Shown here piece by piece: positions 1 through 7,661 of a stretch of DNA of 7,935 bases. Where the stretch lies: assembly GCA_029240955.1 (NCBI GenBank), contig JARDZH010000064.1, forward strand, positions 1 to 7,935, given 5' to 3'. The number at the start of each line of letters is the position of its first letter. Position 1 is the stretch's first letter. The notes beneath the pieces are model-generated. The model had not been told where the DNA came from and did no database searches. It saw nothing but the letters and a program-made list of their open reading frames with translations. Made by a program: the position numbers and the translations under genes. This stretch comes from Pseudomonas sp. (GTDB lineage Bacteria; Pseudomonadota; Gammaproteobacteria; Pseudomonadales; Pseudomonadaceae).

Positions 1-249
1 CTTCTTGCTCAGTTCTTCGAAGACCTTGTTGATCTCTTCATCGCTGGCAACGTCGCAAGGGAAGCACAGCTCGGGGCTTGAGCCCCAGCCAGCGGCGAAT
101 TCTTCGACACGGCCCTTGAGCTTGTCGTTCTGGTAGGTGAAAGCAAGCTCCGCACCTTCACGATGCATGGCGGCAGCGATGCCGGATGCGATGGACAGTT
201 TACTGGCGACACCGACGATCAGGACGCGCTTACCGGCGAGAAAACCCAT
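1..249 (-). CDS. fabI: Enoyl-[acyl-carrier-protein] reductase FabI, N-terminal 83 residues (runs off the left edge)
   Basis: FabI catalyses the last step of each fatty-acid elongation cycle in the cytoplasm, NADH-dependent reduction of trans-2-enoyl-ACP, and is the triclosan target. The protein begins [20 protein letters not shown]. Visible features are the nucleotide-binding glycine-rich turn of this short-chain dehydrogenase family (G13[10 protein letters not shown]23), the FTYQND strand end with Gln40, and CDV at 65-67, all as in E. coli FabI. The catalytic Tyr/Lys and the triclosan-contact region lie outside the window. The start is the ATG at 249-247, preceded on the minus strand by AAGAGGAA (263-256). 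The gene begins 18 bp after the nppD/yejF stop, so it is probably at least partly co-transcribed with the transporter operon. Identity is secure from sequence; co-transcription is inference. Confidence 0.96.
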   Translation of the reverse strand, partial: MGFLAGKRVLIVGVASKLSIASGIAAAMHREGAELAFTYQNDKLKGRVEEFAAGWGSSPELCFPCDVASDEEINKVFEELSKK

Positions 250-255
250 GTGTTG

Positions 256-263
256 TTCCTCTT
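256..263 (-). promoter_or_regulatory. Ribosome binding site of fabI
   Basis: AAGAGGAA on the minus strand sits 6 bases before the fabI ATG at 249, wholly inside the 18-bp gap after the yejF stop. Unlike the transporter genes, fabI therefore has its ribosome site outside the preceding coding sequence. Confidence 0.75.
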
Positions 264-267
264 CAGG

Positions 268-1878
268 TTAATCGACAGCTACCGGCGCCAAAAAGGCGGC
301 CTCGAGCAGCTGCTGTGTATAAGGATGTTGCGGTGCGGCGAAGACAGCTTGCGCCGCACCCTGTTCGACCACTTGGCCTTGCTTGACCACCATCAGCTGG
401 TGGCTCAGCGCCTTGACGACAGCCAGGTCATGGCTGATGAACAAATACGTCAGGTTGTACTTGGTTTGCAGCGAGCGTAACAGCTCGACCACCTGACGCT
501 GGACTGTCCGGTCGAGCGCCGAAGTCGGCTCGTCCAGCAGAATCAGCGCCGGTTTCAACACCAATGCCCGGGCAATGGCGATTCGTTGCCGTTGCCCACC
601 GGAGAACTCGTGAGGGTAGCGGTGCCGGGTTTCCGGATCCAGGCCCACCTCTCTGAGCGCTTCGATAATGGCTGCTTCCTGCTCTGCAGCCGTTCCCATC
701 CGGTGGATCCGCAGGCCTTCGCCCACGATCTCACCCACCGACATGCGTGGGCTCAGGCTCCCGAAAGGGTCCTGAAACACCACCTGCATTTGCCTGCGCA
801 GCGGACGAATCTGCTGTTGCGACAGGCAGTCTAGCGTTTCGCCCTGAAAGCGGATGCTTCCCTGGCTACCGATGAGCCTGAGAATCGCCAGGCCCAACGT
901 CGATTTACCCGATCCACTCTCGCCAACGATCCCCAGTGTCTGGCCCTTGGGCAGGCTGAAGCGGATGCCGTCCACCGCTTTGACGTGATCGACGGTCCGT
1001 TTGAGCAGGCCCTTCTTGATCGGGAACCAGACTTTCAGGTCCTCGACTTCGAGCAGTGCAGGCCCGGCCGGATTGGCTGCGGGCTCGCCGCTGGGCTCGG
1101 CGCCAAGCAGAATCTGGGTGTACGGATGCTGCGGCGAACGGAACAGCTCTTCACAGGATGCTTGTTCGACGATACAACCTCGCTGCATGACACATACGCG
1201 ATGCGCTATTTGCCTCACAGCGTTCAAATCGTGGCTGATCAGCAACAAGGCCATGCCGAGACGGGCCTGCAATTGCTTGAGCAATTCGAGGATCTTGAGC
1301 TGCACGGTCACGTCCAGCGCCGTCGTCGGTTCGTCGGCGATCAGCAGTTCCGGCTCGTTGGCCAGCGCCATCGCGATCATCACCCGCTGCCGCTGCCCGC
1401 CGGACAACTCGTGCGGCAGTGCTTTCAGGCGTTTGCGCGGCTCGGGGATACCGACCAGTTCCAGCAGCTCAAGGGTCCGCTCGGTTGCCGCCTGACCGGT
1501 CAGACCCTTGTGCAGGCCCAGCACTTCGTTGATCTGCTTTTCCACCGAGTGCAGCGGGTTGAGCGAAGTCATCGGCTCCTGGAAGATCATCGCGATCCGA
1601 TTGCCGCGGATGGTACGCAGCTTCTTCTCATCGACCTTGAGCAGGTCGTCGCCCGCATAACGGATGGTGCCTTGCGGGTGGCTGGCGGCCGGGTAGGGCA
1701 GCAGGCGCAGGATCGAGTGCGCAGTCACGGATTTGCCCGAGCCGCTCTCGCCAACCAGGGCCAGCGTCTCGCCGCGCCGGATATCAAAGCTGATGTTCTC
1801 CACCACGCGCTGACGCGAGTCGCCCGCGACGAACTCGACCGCCAGATCGCGGATTTCGATCAGATTGTCATCGTTCAT
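268..1878 (-). CDS. yejF: Peptide ABC transporter ATP-binding protein, fused double NBD (YejF / NppD)
   Basis: A 536-residue cytoplasmic ATPase with two complete nucleotide-binding domains in one chain, so it can power the importer without a partner ATPase. NBD1 has Walker A GESGSGKS at 43-50, Q-loop Gln100, signature LSGGQ at 158-162, Walker B LLIADEP with Glu183, and switch His216. NBD2 has GESGSGKS at 319-326, Gln369, FSGGQ at 425-429, LILLDEP with Glu450, and His483. Both sites therefore look catalytically intact. Each NBD is followed by the HPYT motif (near 251 and 518) typical of oligopeptide/dipeptide transporter ATPases. The start MNDDNL is chosen because GAGGAA sits 5 bases upstream; a GTG at 1905 would extend the protein by nine residues into yejE without better support. 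It follows yejE by one base. Length and layout match E. coli YejF and P. aeruginosa NppD. Substrate specificity rests on homology. Confidence 0.95.
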   Translation of the reverse strand: MNDDNLIEIRDLAVEFVAGDSRQRVVENISFDIRRGETLALVGESGSGKSVTAHSILRLLPYPAASHPQGTIRYAGDDLLKVDEKKLRTIRGNRIAMIFQEPMTSLNPLHSVEKQINEVLGLHKGLTGQAATERTLELLELVGIPEPRKRLKALPHELSGGQRQRVMIAMALANEPELLIADEPTTALDVTVQLKILELLKQLQARLGMALLLISHDLNAVRQIAHRVCVMQRGCIVEQASCEELFRSPQHPYTQILLGAEPSGEPAANPAGPALLEVEDLKVWFPIKKGLLKRTVDHVKAVDGIRFSLPKGQTLGIVGESGSGKSTLGLAILRLIGSQGSIRFQGETLDCLSQQQIRPLRRQMQVVFQDPFGSLSPRMSVGEIVGEGLRIHRMGTAAEQEAAIIEALREVGLDPETRHRYPHEFSGGQRQRIAIARALVLKPALILLDEPTSALDRTVQRQVVELLRSLQTKYNLTYLFISHDLAVVKALSHQLMVVKQGQVVEQGAAQAVFAAPQHPYTQQLLEAAFLAPVAVD

Positions 1879-1879
1879 G

Positions 1880-2899
1880 TCATTTCCTCGGGTCGAAAGC
1901 GTCACGGGCGGCTTCGCCGATGAAGACCAGCAGGGTCAGCATGATCGCCAGCACGGCGAACGCGCTGATGCCGAGCCAGGGCGCCTGCAGGTTGTCTTTG
2001 CCCTGAGCGACCAGCTCACCCAGGGACGGCGAGCCTGCCGGCAGACCGAAGCCAAGGAAGTCCAGTGCGGTGAGCGTGCCGATCGCGCCGGTCAGGATGA
2101 ATGGCATGAAGGTCATGGTCGAGACCATGGCGTTGGGCAGAATGTGGCGGAACATGATCGCGCCGTTCTGCATGCCCAGCGCCCGCGCCGCGCGTACATA
2201 TTCCAGATTCCGGCCGCGCAGAAACTCGGCGCGCACCACATCCACCAGGCTCATCCAGGAAAACAGCAGCATGATCCCCAGCAACCACCAGAAGTTGGGT
2301 TGCACGAAGCTGGCGAGGATGATCAGCAGATACAGCACCGGCAGGCCGGACCAGACTTCCAGAAAGCGCTGACCGAGCAGGTCGACCCAGCCGCCATAGA
2401 AACCCTGCAATGCACCGGCAATGACGCCGATGATGGAGCTGAGCACTGTCAGGGTCAGCGCAAACAGCACGGAAATCCGGAACCCGTAGATCACCCGAGC
2501 CAGTACGTCGCGCCCTTGGTCATCGGTGCCGAGCAGGTTGTCTCGCGAAGGGGGCGCGGGTGCCGGGACCTTCAGATCGTAATTGATGCTTTCGTAGCTG
2601 AACGGGATCGGCGCCCACAGCGTCCAGCCATCCTTCGCCGCCAACAGCTCCTGGATGTACGGACTCTTGTAGTTGGCTTCCAGCGGAAACTCGCCGCCGA
2701 AGGTGGTTTCCGGGTAGCGCTCGAATACCGGGAAGTACCAGCTGCCGTCGTAACGCACGGCCAGCGGTTTGTCGTTGGCGATCAGTTCGGCGCCCAGGCT
2801 CAGGACGAACAGGATCAGGAACAGCCAGAGCGACCACCAGCCGCGCTTGTTGGCCTTGAAGCGCTCGAAGCGGCGGCGATTGAGAGGAGACAGCTTCAT
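1880..2899 (-). CDS. yejE: Peptide ABC transporter permease (YejE / NppC)
   Basis: A 339-residue inner-membrane permease that pairs with YejB to form the channel. The N-terminus is basic and cytoplasmic (NRRRFERFKANKRG), followed by the first membrane span at about 22-42. A periplasmic insert of roughly 80 residues (43-120) comes next; it is longer than in ordinary DppC/OppC proteins and typical of YejE. LLGTDDQGRDV at 122-132 is the hallmark of the OppC/DppC branch. Further hydrophobic spans lie near 143-165, 186-199, 204-218, 262-281 and 310-328. The cytoplasmic EAA loop that contacts the ATPase is visible around 233-256 (EYVRAARALG, then HILPN). The start at 2899 is set by AGGAAG 7 bases upstream; the ATG at 2920 would overlap yejB and has no such site. 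One base separates it from yejB upstream and from yejF downstream. Confidence 0.94.
   Translation of the reverse strand: MKLSPLNRRRFERFKANKRGWWSLWLFLILFVLSLGAELIANDKPLAVRYDGSWYFPVFERYPETTFGGEFPLEANYKSPYIQELLAAKDGWTLWAPIPFSYESINYDLKVPAPAPPSRDNLLGTDDQGRDVLARVIYGFRISVLFALTLTVLSSIIGVIAGALQGFYGGWVDLLGQRFLEVWSGLPVLYLLIILASFVQPNFWWLLGIMLLFSWMSLVDVVRAEFLRGRNLEYVRAARALGMQNGAIMFRHILPNAMVSTMTFMPFILTGAIGTLTALDFLGFGLPAGSPSLGELVAQGKDNLQAPWLGISAFAVLAIMLTLLVFIGEAARDAFDPRK
1884..1889 (-). promoter_or_regulatory. Ribosome binding site of nppD/yejF
   Basis: GAGGAA on the minus strand, 5 bases before the ATG at 1878, lies in the last codons of yejE. It decides for MNDDNL as the start rather than the upstream GTG at 1905. 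Confidence 0.75.
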
Positions 2900-2900
2900 G

Positions 2901-3974
2901 TCAGTGCTTCCTGCTTTCAAAGTCGATGCGCGGGTCTACCAGCGTGTAGGTGATGTCGCCGATCAGCTTCACGACCAGTCCCAGCAGGGTAAAGATGAAC
3001 AGCGTGCCGAACACCACCGGGTAGTCGCGGTTGATCGCGGCTTCGAAACTCATCAGGCCTAGCCCGTCGAGCGAGAAAATCACCTCGACCAGCAGCGAGC
3101 CGGTGAAGAAGATGCTGATGAATGCCGAAGGGAAACCGGCGATCACCAGCAGCATCGCGTTGCGGAACACATGGCCGTACAGCACCCGGTTGTTGGAAAG
3201 GCCCTTGGCCTTGGCGGTGACCACGTACTGCTTGCCGATCTCGTCGAGAAAGCTGTTCTTGGTCAGCAGCGTCATGGTCGCAAAGTTGCCGATCACCAGC
3301 GCAGTGACCGGCAGTACCAGGTGCCAGAAATAATCGAGGATCTTGCCCGCCGTGCTTAGTTCATCGAAGTTGTTGGAGGTCAGCCCGCGCAGCGGAAACC
3401 AGTTGAAGTAGCTGCCACCGGCAAACAGCACGATCAGCAGGATGGCAAACAGAAAGGCCGGAATCGCGTAGCCGACGATGATTGCCGAGCTGGTCCACAC
3501 GTCGAAGGCGCTGCCATGGCGCGTGGCTTTGGCAATGCCTAGCGGGATCGACACCAGGTACATGATCAGCGTGCTCCAGAGCCCGAGGGAGATGGACACC
3601 GGCATTTTCTCGATGATCAGATCGATCACCTTGGCATCGCGGAAAAAGCTGTCACCGAAGTCCAGCTGCGCGTAGTTCTTGATCATCAGCCACAAGCGTT
3701 CGGGCGGCGACTTGTCGAAGCCGTACATGCGCTCGATTTCCTTGACCAGCGCCGGGTCCAGGCCCTGCGCGCCCCGGTAGTTGGAACCCGCTACTGCGAC
3801 TTCCGCACCGCCACCGGCGATCCGGCTGGTGGCGCCGTCGAAGCCTTCGATCTTGGCGATCATCTGCTCCACCGGCCCGCCCGGCGCGGCCTGGACGATG
3901 ATGAAGTTGATGATCAGGATGCCGAGCAGGGTCGGGATGATCAGCAGCAGGCGGCGAAGAATGTAGGCCAGCAT
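2901..3974 (-). CDS. yejB: Peptide ABC transporter permease (YejB / NppB)
   Basis: A 357-residue inner-membrane permease of the OppB/DppB branch, the partner of YejE. It opens with [20 protein letters not shown], the usual first span of this branch. A periplasmic segment (about 30-125) follows, containing the Gly/Ala-rich stretch [12 protein letters not shown] and the [11 protein letters not shown] and LDFGDSF elements. Other hydrophobic spans lie near 128-148, 163-185, 217-238, 275-297 and 321-340. The EAA loop is visible around 249-273 ([15 protein letters not shown], then FRNA), followed by [13 protein letters not shown] and the terminal DPRID. The ATG at 3974 is preferred over an upstream start at 4049 because GGAG lies 7 bases before it, the first span starts directly there, and the extension would overlap nppA2 by about 75 bp. 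Length and motif order fit E. coli YejB. Confidence 0.95.
   Translation of the reverse strand: MLAYILRRLLLIIPTLLGILIINFIIVQAAPGGPVEQMIAKIEGFDGATSRIAGGGAEVAVAGSNYRGAQGLDPALVKEIERMYGFDKSPPERLWLMIKNYAQLDFGDSFFRDAKVIDLIIEKMPVSISLGLWSTLIMYLVSIPLGIAKATRHGSAFDVWTSSAIIVGYAIPAFLFAILLIVLFAGGSYFNWFPLRGLTSNNFDELSTAGKILDYFWHLVLPVTALVIGNFATMTLLTKNSFLDEIGKQYVVTAKAKGLSNNRVLYGHVFRNAMLLVIAGFPSAFISIFFTGSLLVEVIFSLDGLGLMSFEAAINRDYPVVFGTLFIFTLLGLVVKLIGDITYTLVDPRIDFESRKH
2907..2912 (-). promoter_or_regulatory. Ribosome binding site of nppC/yejE
   Basis: AGGAAG on the minus strand, 7 bases before the ATG at 2899, lies in the 3' end of yejB. It decides for this start rather than the in-frame ATG at 2920. Confidence 0.7.
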
Positions 3975-3975
3975 G

Positions 3976-5835
3976 TTATTGCTCCGGGCTCGCGTCTTTG
4001 GTCGCGCTTGTCTGGTCAGGCGTCTGGACCGGGATTGCCGGTTTGGCATCCGGCTTGGCCCACCACGTCTCTATGCCGATATCGGACAAGGGTTTGCCGG
4101 CGTCGCGTGGGTGCGCAATATGATCCCAGTAGGCGATGCGCCAGGTCTTGATGTGCCAGTTCGGCACCACGTAGAAGCCCCACAGCAGCACGCGGTCCAG
4201 CGCACGGGTGTGGGTGATCAGGCTCTGACGCGAATCGGCGTTGATCAGGCCGTTGACCAGCGTGTCGACTGCCGGATCCTTGAGGCCCATGAAGTTGCGG
4301 CTGCCCGGGTTATCGGCGCTGGACGAGTCGAAGTACACCCGCTGCTCATTGCCCGGCGAGGACGACTGCGGGAAGCTGCTGACGATCATGTCGTAGTCGC
4401 GCGAGCGCAGACGGTTGATGTACTGCGAAACGTCGGAGCGGCGGATGACCAGTTCGATACCCAGATCGCTGAGGTTGCGCTTGTAAGGCAACAGGATCCG
4501 TTCGAATTCGGTCTGCGCGAGCAGAAACTCGATTTTCACCGGATTGCCCTGAGTGTCGACCATCTTGTCGTCGACGACTTTCCAGCCGGCTTCCTGCAGT
4601 AGTTGAAACGCCCGGCGCTGCTGCGGTCTGATCATCCCGCTGCCATCGGTAACCGGCAGCTTGAAGGCTTCAGTGAAGACGCGGTCGGGGATCTTGCCGC
4701 GCAATGGTTCGAGAATCTTCAGTTCATCGGGCGAGGGCAGGCCGCTTGAAGCCATTTCCGAGTTGTCGTAGTAGCTTCCGGTGCGGGTATATGACCCGTT
4801 GAACAGCTGCTTGTTGGTCCATTCGAAATCCAGCAGCAGCGTCAGCGCCTCACGCACCCGGACGTCCTGGAACATCGGCTTGCGCATATTGAAGACGAAA
4901 CCCTGCATACCGGTCGGGTTGCCATTGGGCAGCTCTTCCTTGATCAGGCGACCATCACGTACCGCTGGCGTGTTGTAAGCGGTGGCCCAGTTCTTGGCAC
5001 TGGTTTCGAGCCAGTAATCGAACTGCCCGGCCTTGCCGGCTTCCAGTGCGACGGCGTTGTCGCGGTAATAGTCGTACGCCATCACATCGAAGTTGTAGAA
5101 GCCCTTGTTGATCGCCAGGTCCTTGCCCCAGTAATCCTTGACCCTCTCATAGCGCACCGAACGTCCTGCCTCGACGCTCGCGACCTTGTAGGGGCCACTG
5201 CCCAGCGGGACGTCCAGATTGCCCTTGGAAAAATCCCGGTTTGCCCAGAAATGCTTGGGCAGTACTGGCAATTGCCCAAGGATCAGCGGCATTTCGCGGT
5301 TGTCGGTGCGCTTGAATTTGAACAGCACCCGCAGCGGGTCCTCGACGACCACCTGATCCACGTCCGCGTAGTAGCCGCGGTACATAGGCCCGCCTTGCTC
5401 CATAAGGATCTTGAACGTGAACTCGACGTCTTCGGCGCGGATCGGATGGCCGTCGTGAAAATGCGCCTCGGGGCGCAGATAGAACCGGACCCAGCTGTTG
5501 TCCGGCGCTTTCTCGATCCTCTCGGCGACCAGGCCGTATTCAGTGAAGGGTTCGTCCAGGCTGGACCGGGCCAGTGTGTCGTAGATCAGGCTGATGTCCT
5601 CGGCCGCGACGCCCTTGTTGATGAACGGGTTGAGGCTGTCGAAACCGCCAAAACCGGCCTGACGCAGCGTTCCACCCTTGGGCGCATCAGGGTTCACGTA
5701 ATCGAAATGCTTGAAACTGGCCGGATATTTCGGCGCTTCGTCGTACAGCGTCAGGGCATGTTGCGGAGCCGCCTGCACGGCGCAGGCCACGCCTGCCAGC
5801 AGCATGCCGCCGAGCAAAGTGCGCAAAGAGGTCAT
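3976..5835 (-). CDS. yejA: Periplasmic peptide-binding protein, second copy (YejA / NppA2-like)
   Basis: A 619-residue extracellular solute-binding protein (SBP_bac_5 family) expected to capture peptides in the periplasm and deliver them to YejBE. The N-terminus is a signal peptide ([20 protein letters not shown]) with probable cleavage after VQA at residue 22. Cys18 lacks a convincing lipobox, so a soluble rather than lipid-anchored protein is likely. YejA-type blocks include [14 protein letters not shown] with APKGGTLR (36-58), LGSGPY (211-216), [11 protein letters not shown] (230-240), AKNW (280-283) and [15 protein letters not shown] (327-341). After the terminal WW (591-592) there is a 27-residue Pro/Ala/Thr-rich tail that the upstream paralogue lacks. 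The ATG at 5835 overlaps the preceding stop (ATGA) and has GGAGAAG 5 bases upstream; an extension to 5865 has no better signal. It corresponds to nppA2 of P. aeruginosa by position. The ligand is unknown. Confidence 0.93.
   Translation of the reverse strand: MTSLRTLLGGMLLAGVACAVQAAPQHALTLYDEAPKYPASFKHFDYVNPDAPKGGTLRQAGFGGFDSLNPFINKGVAAEDISLIYDTLARSSLDEPFTEYGLVAERIEKAPDNSWVRFYLRPEAHFHDGHPIRAEDVEFTFKILMEQGGPMYRGYYADVDQVVVEDPLRVLFKFKRTDNREMPLILGQLPVLPKHFWANRDFSKGNLDVPLGSGPYKVASVEAGRSVRYERVKDYWGKDLAINKGFYNFDVMAYDYYRDNAVALEAGKAGQFDYWLETSAKNWATAYNTPAVRDGRLIKEELPNGNPTGMQGFVFNMRKPMFQDVRVREALTLLLDFEWTNKQLFNGSYTRTGSYYDNSEMASSGLPSPDELKILEPLRGKIPDRVFTEAFKLPVTDGSGMIRPQQRRAFQLLQEAGWKVVDDKMVDTQGNPVKIEFLLAQTEFERILLPYKRNLSDLGIELVIRRSDVSQYINRLRSRDYDMIVSSFPQSSSPGNEQRVYFDSSSADNPGSRNFMGLKDPAVDTLVNGLINADSRQSLITHTRALDRVLLWGFYVVPNWHIKTWRIAYWDHIAHPRDAGKPLSDIGIETWWAKPDAKPAIPVQTPDQTSATKDASPEQ
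3982..3985 (-). promoter_or_regulatory. Ribosome binding site of nppB/yejB
   Basis: GGAG on the minus strand, 7 bases before the ATG at 3974, is embedded in the last codons of nppA2. It supports the short form of YejB that begins directly with its first membrane span. Confidence 0.65.
4184..4210. repeat. 27-bp exact repeat, copy in nppA2 (partner at 5974-6000)
   Basis: The 27 bases are identical to 5974-6000 and encode TRALDRVLL near the C-terminus of both binding proteins. The offset between copies is again 1790 bp, so they lie at equivalent positions of the tandem genes. Confidence 0.85.
5116..5144. repeat. 29-bp exact repeat, copy in nppA2 (partner at 6906-6934)
   Basis: The 29 bases here are identical to 6906-6934 in nppA1, in direct orientation and the same reading frame. 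They encode the shared block [10 protein letters not shown] in both binding proteins. It reflects paralogy rather than a mobile or structural repeat, but exact identity including third codon positions is longer than the surrounding divergence would suggest. Confidence 0.85.
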
Positions 5836-7661
5836 CGGGTCTTCTCCAGAGTCTTTAGCCACCACGCACGCAAGCCCAGTGTGTAGGGCGGGGTGGTGAC
5901 CATGGCGAATCGATTGCGCCAGGCCAAACGATGATTGTTCAGATACCAGTTCGGGATGCTGTAGTGCTGCGAGAGCAGCACGCGGTCCAGCGCACGGGTG
6001 GCCGCGACCTGTTCGTCGCGGGTCTGCGCCGCCAGCAGTTTGTTGAGCAGATCATCGATCACCGGATTGGCAACGCCCGCATAGTTCTTGCTGCCATTGA
6101 TCGAGGCCTGGCTGGAATGGAAGTACTGCCATTGTTCCAGCCCAGGACTCAGCGTCTGAGGCAGCGTCATCAGGATCATGTCGAAATCGAAGCGGTCCAG
6201 GCGCTGTTTGTATTGCGCACGGTCCACGGTACGAAGCCCGGCGTGGATGCCGATGCGTCGCAGGTCTTCGACATAAGGTTGCAGGATGCGTTCGAGGTTG
6301 GGGTTGACCAGCAGGATCTCGAAGCGCAGCGGCTGGCCGTTGGTGTCGAGCAGGCCTTGGTTCGACAGCGTCCAGCCGGCTTGCCCCAGCAGCGTCAGCG
6401 CCTTGCGCAGCGTTTCTCGGGGAATGCCGCCGCCATCGGTCTTCGAGGGCGTATAGGGCTGGGTGAACAGGCTTGGTGGCAGCCGGTCGCGGTAAGGCGC
6501 CAGCAACAGCCATTCATGCCCGGTCGGCAGGCCGGTCGCAGAGAACTCGCTGTTGGGGTAATAGCTGGTCGCCCGGGCGTAGGCATCGCTGAACAGCGTA
6601 CGGTTGGTCCACTCGAAATTGAACAGCAGGCCCAGCGCCTCGCGCACGCGGATATCGGCGAAAGCCGCGCGCCGGGTATTCATGAACAGGCCTTGGGTCT
6701 GAGTCGGAATCTTGTGCGGAATTTGCGCTTTGATGACCTGGCCGCTGGCGACCGCCGGGAAGTCATAGCCGTTGGACCAGTTCTTGGCCTGATGTTCGAT
6801 GTAGATGTCGAACTCACCGGCCTTGAACGCTTCGAAGGCGACGTTGCTGTCGCGGTAGAAATCCACCTCGACCCGATCGAAGTTGTACTTGCCGCGGTTG
6901 ACCGGCAGGTCCTTGCCCCAGTAATCCTTGACCCGTTCGAACAGCAGCTGGCGTCCTGGCCGCACCCGGGTGATGCGGTACGGCCCGCTGCCCAGCGGCG
7001 GCTCGAAGGTCGTGGCCTTGAAGTCGCGGTCTTTCCAGTAGTGCTGCGGCAGCACCGGCAGTTCGCCCAGGCGCAGGATCAGCAACGGGTTGCCCGCGCG
7101 CTTGAAGACGAAGCGGATGCGATGCCGGTTCAGAATGTCGACCCGTTGCACCTCCTGCAGGGCGGTGCGGTATTGCGGGTGACCGTCCTTGAGCAACGTG
7201 CGGTAGGAAAACGCCACGTCATAGGCGGTCATCGGCTTGCCGTCATGGAACCGCGCCTGCGGCCGAATGTTGAACACCACCCAGCTTCGGTCTTCGGCGT
7301 ACTCGACGCTCTGAGCCACCAGACCGTAGCTGGAAGTCGGTTCATCGCCGGACGGGTCGTACTGGCCGGTGCCGACCATCAGCGGCTCGTTGAGCTCGTT
7401 GACCCCGTATTGCAGGAAGTTTCCTGTGGACACCGGGCTGGTGCCCTTGAAGGTGTACGGGTTGAGCGTATCGAAGGTGCCGAACGCCATCATTCGCAAG
7501 GTGCCACCCTTCGGCGCCTCGGGATTGACCCAGTCGAAGTGAGTAAAGCTGGCCGGGTACTTGAGGACGCCGAATTGTGCATAGCCATGACTTTCGGTGA
7601 TGGCTGCGTCGGCGCAGATGCTCAAGCCCAGACTGACAATGAACAGGAAGGGTCGTATCAC
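5832..7661 (-). CDS. yejA: Periplasmic peptide-binding protein, first copy (YejA / NppA1-like)
   Basis: A 609-residue SBP_bac_5 protein and the first gene of the transporter operon, homologous to the next gene along its whole length. A short signal peptide (MIRPFLFIVSLGLSICADA) is followed by likely cleavage after ADA at 19; Cys16 is preceded by Ile, so a lipoprotein signal is unlikely. Shared blocks include KYPASFTHFDWVNP with APKGGTLR (34-56), [23 protein letters not shown], and VREALGLLFNFEWTN. Relative to the second copy it has an insertion near residues 97-110 (VGTGQYDPSGDEPTS), and it ends soon after the terminal WW (LKTLEKTR). The start is a GTG at 7661-7659. The frame stays open upstream to 7742 but offers no ATG, GTG or TTG there, and the signal peptide begins at this GTG. 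No clear Shine-Dalgarno precedes it, so the exact start is less sure than the gene. Positional match to nppA1 of P. aeruginosa. Confidence 0.92.
   Translation of the reverse strand: MIRPFLFIVSLGLSICADAAITESHGYAQFGVLKYPASFTHFDWVNPEAPKGGTLRMMAFGTFDTLNPYTFKGTSPVSTGNFLQYGVNELNEPLMVGTGQYDPSGDEPTSSYGLVAQSVEYAEDRSWVVFNIRPQARFHDGKPMTAYDVAFSYRTLLKDGHPQYRTALQEVQRVDILNRHRIRFVFKRAGNPLLILRLGELPVLPQHYWKDRDFKATTFEPPLGSGPYRITRVRPGRQLLFERVKDYWGKDLPVNRGKYNFDRVEVDFYRDSNVAFEAFKAGEFDIYIEHQAKNWSNGYDFPAVASGQVIKAQIPHKIPTQTQGLFMNTRRAAFADIRVREALGLLFNFEWTNRTLFSDAYARATSYYPNSEFSATGLPTGHEWLLLAPYRDRLPPSLFTQPYTPSKTDGGGIPRETLRKALTLLGQAGWTLSNQGLLDTNGQPLRFEILLVNPNLERILQPYVEDLRRIGIHAGLRTVDRAQYKQRLDRFDFDMILMTLPQTLSPGLEQWQYFHSSQASINGSKNYAGVANPVIDDLLNKLLAAQTRDEQVAATRALDRVLLSQHYSIPNWYLNNHRLAWRNRFAMVTTPPYTLGLRAWWLKTLEKTR
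5841..5847 (-). promoter_or_regulatory. Ribosome binding site of nppA2/yejA copy 2
   Basis: GGAGAAG on the minus strand, 5 bases before the ATG at 5835, lies inside the last codons of the first binding-protein gene. It selects the ATG that overlaps the upstream TGA (ATGA) over the in-frame start at 5865. Confidence 0.75.
5974..6000. repeat. 27-bp exact repeat, copy in nppA1 (partner at 4184-4210)
   Basis: Counterpart of the TRALDRVLL block in the first binding-protein gene. Flanking bases differ on both sides, so the exact match is limited to this conserved segment. Confidence 0.85.
6906..6934. repeat. 29-bp exact repeat, copy in nppA1 (partner at 5116-5144)
   Basis: This is the second copy of the identical block, encoding the same [10 protein letters not shown] segment in the upstream paralogue. 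The two copies are 1790 bp apart, which is close to the offset between the two paralogous genes. Confidence 0.85.

Noticed and set aside
73..86. GGGGCT-TG-AGCCCC inverted repeat in fabI
   Set aside because: It sits inside coding sequence with a two-base loop and no T-run. It fits chance in GC-rich DNA encoding the GWGSSPE segment.
309..345. TATACA as a -10 box for a fabI promoter inside yejF
   Set aside because: The hexamer arises from the conserved HPYT codons, and no good -35 element stands 16-18 bases away, so it is more likely chance. A promoter elsewhere in yejF remains possible.
1879..1905. Longer start for YejF at the GTG at 1905, adding nine residues
   Set aside because: It overlaps yejE and has no better ribosome site, whereas MNDDNL has GAGGAA at 5 bases and the same one-base junction as its neighbours.
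3975..4049. Longer start for YejB adding a 25-residue Arg-rich leader
   Set aside because: The leader is nppA2 read out of frame. The family begins at [12 protein letters not shown] sequence, and GGAG supports that ATG.
5779..5790. Possible lipoprotein signal at Cys18 of NppA2 (and Cys16 of NppA1)
   Set aside because: The residues before the Cys (GVA and LSI) do not fit the lipobox well, and both proteins have good AxA-type signal peptidase I sites a few residues later.
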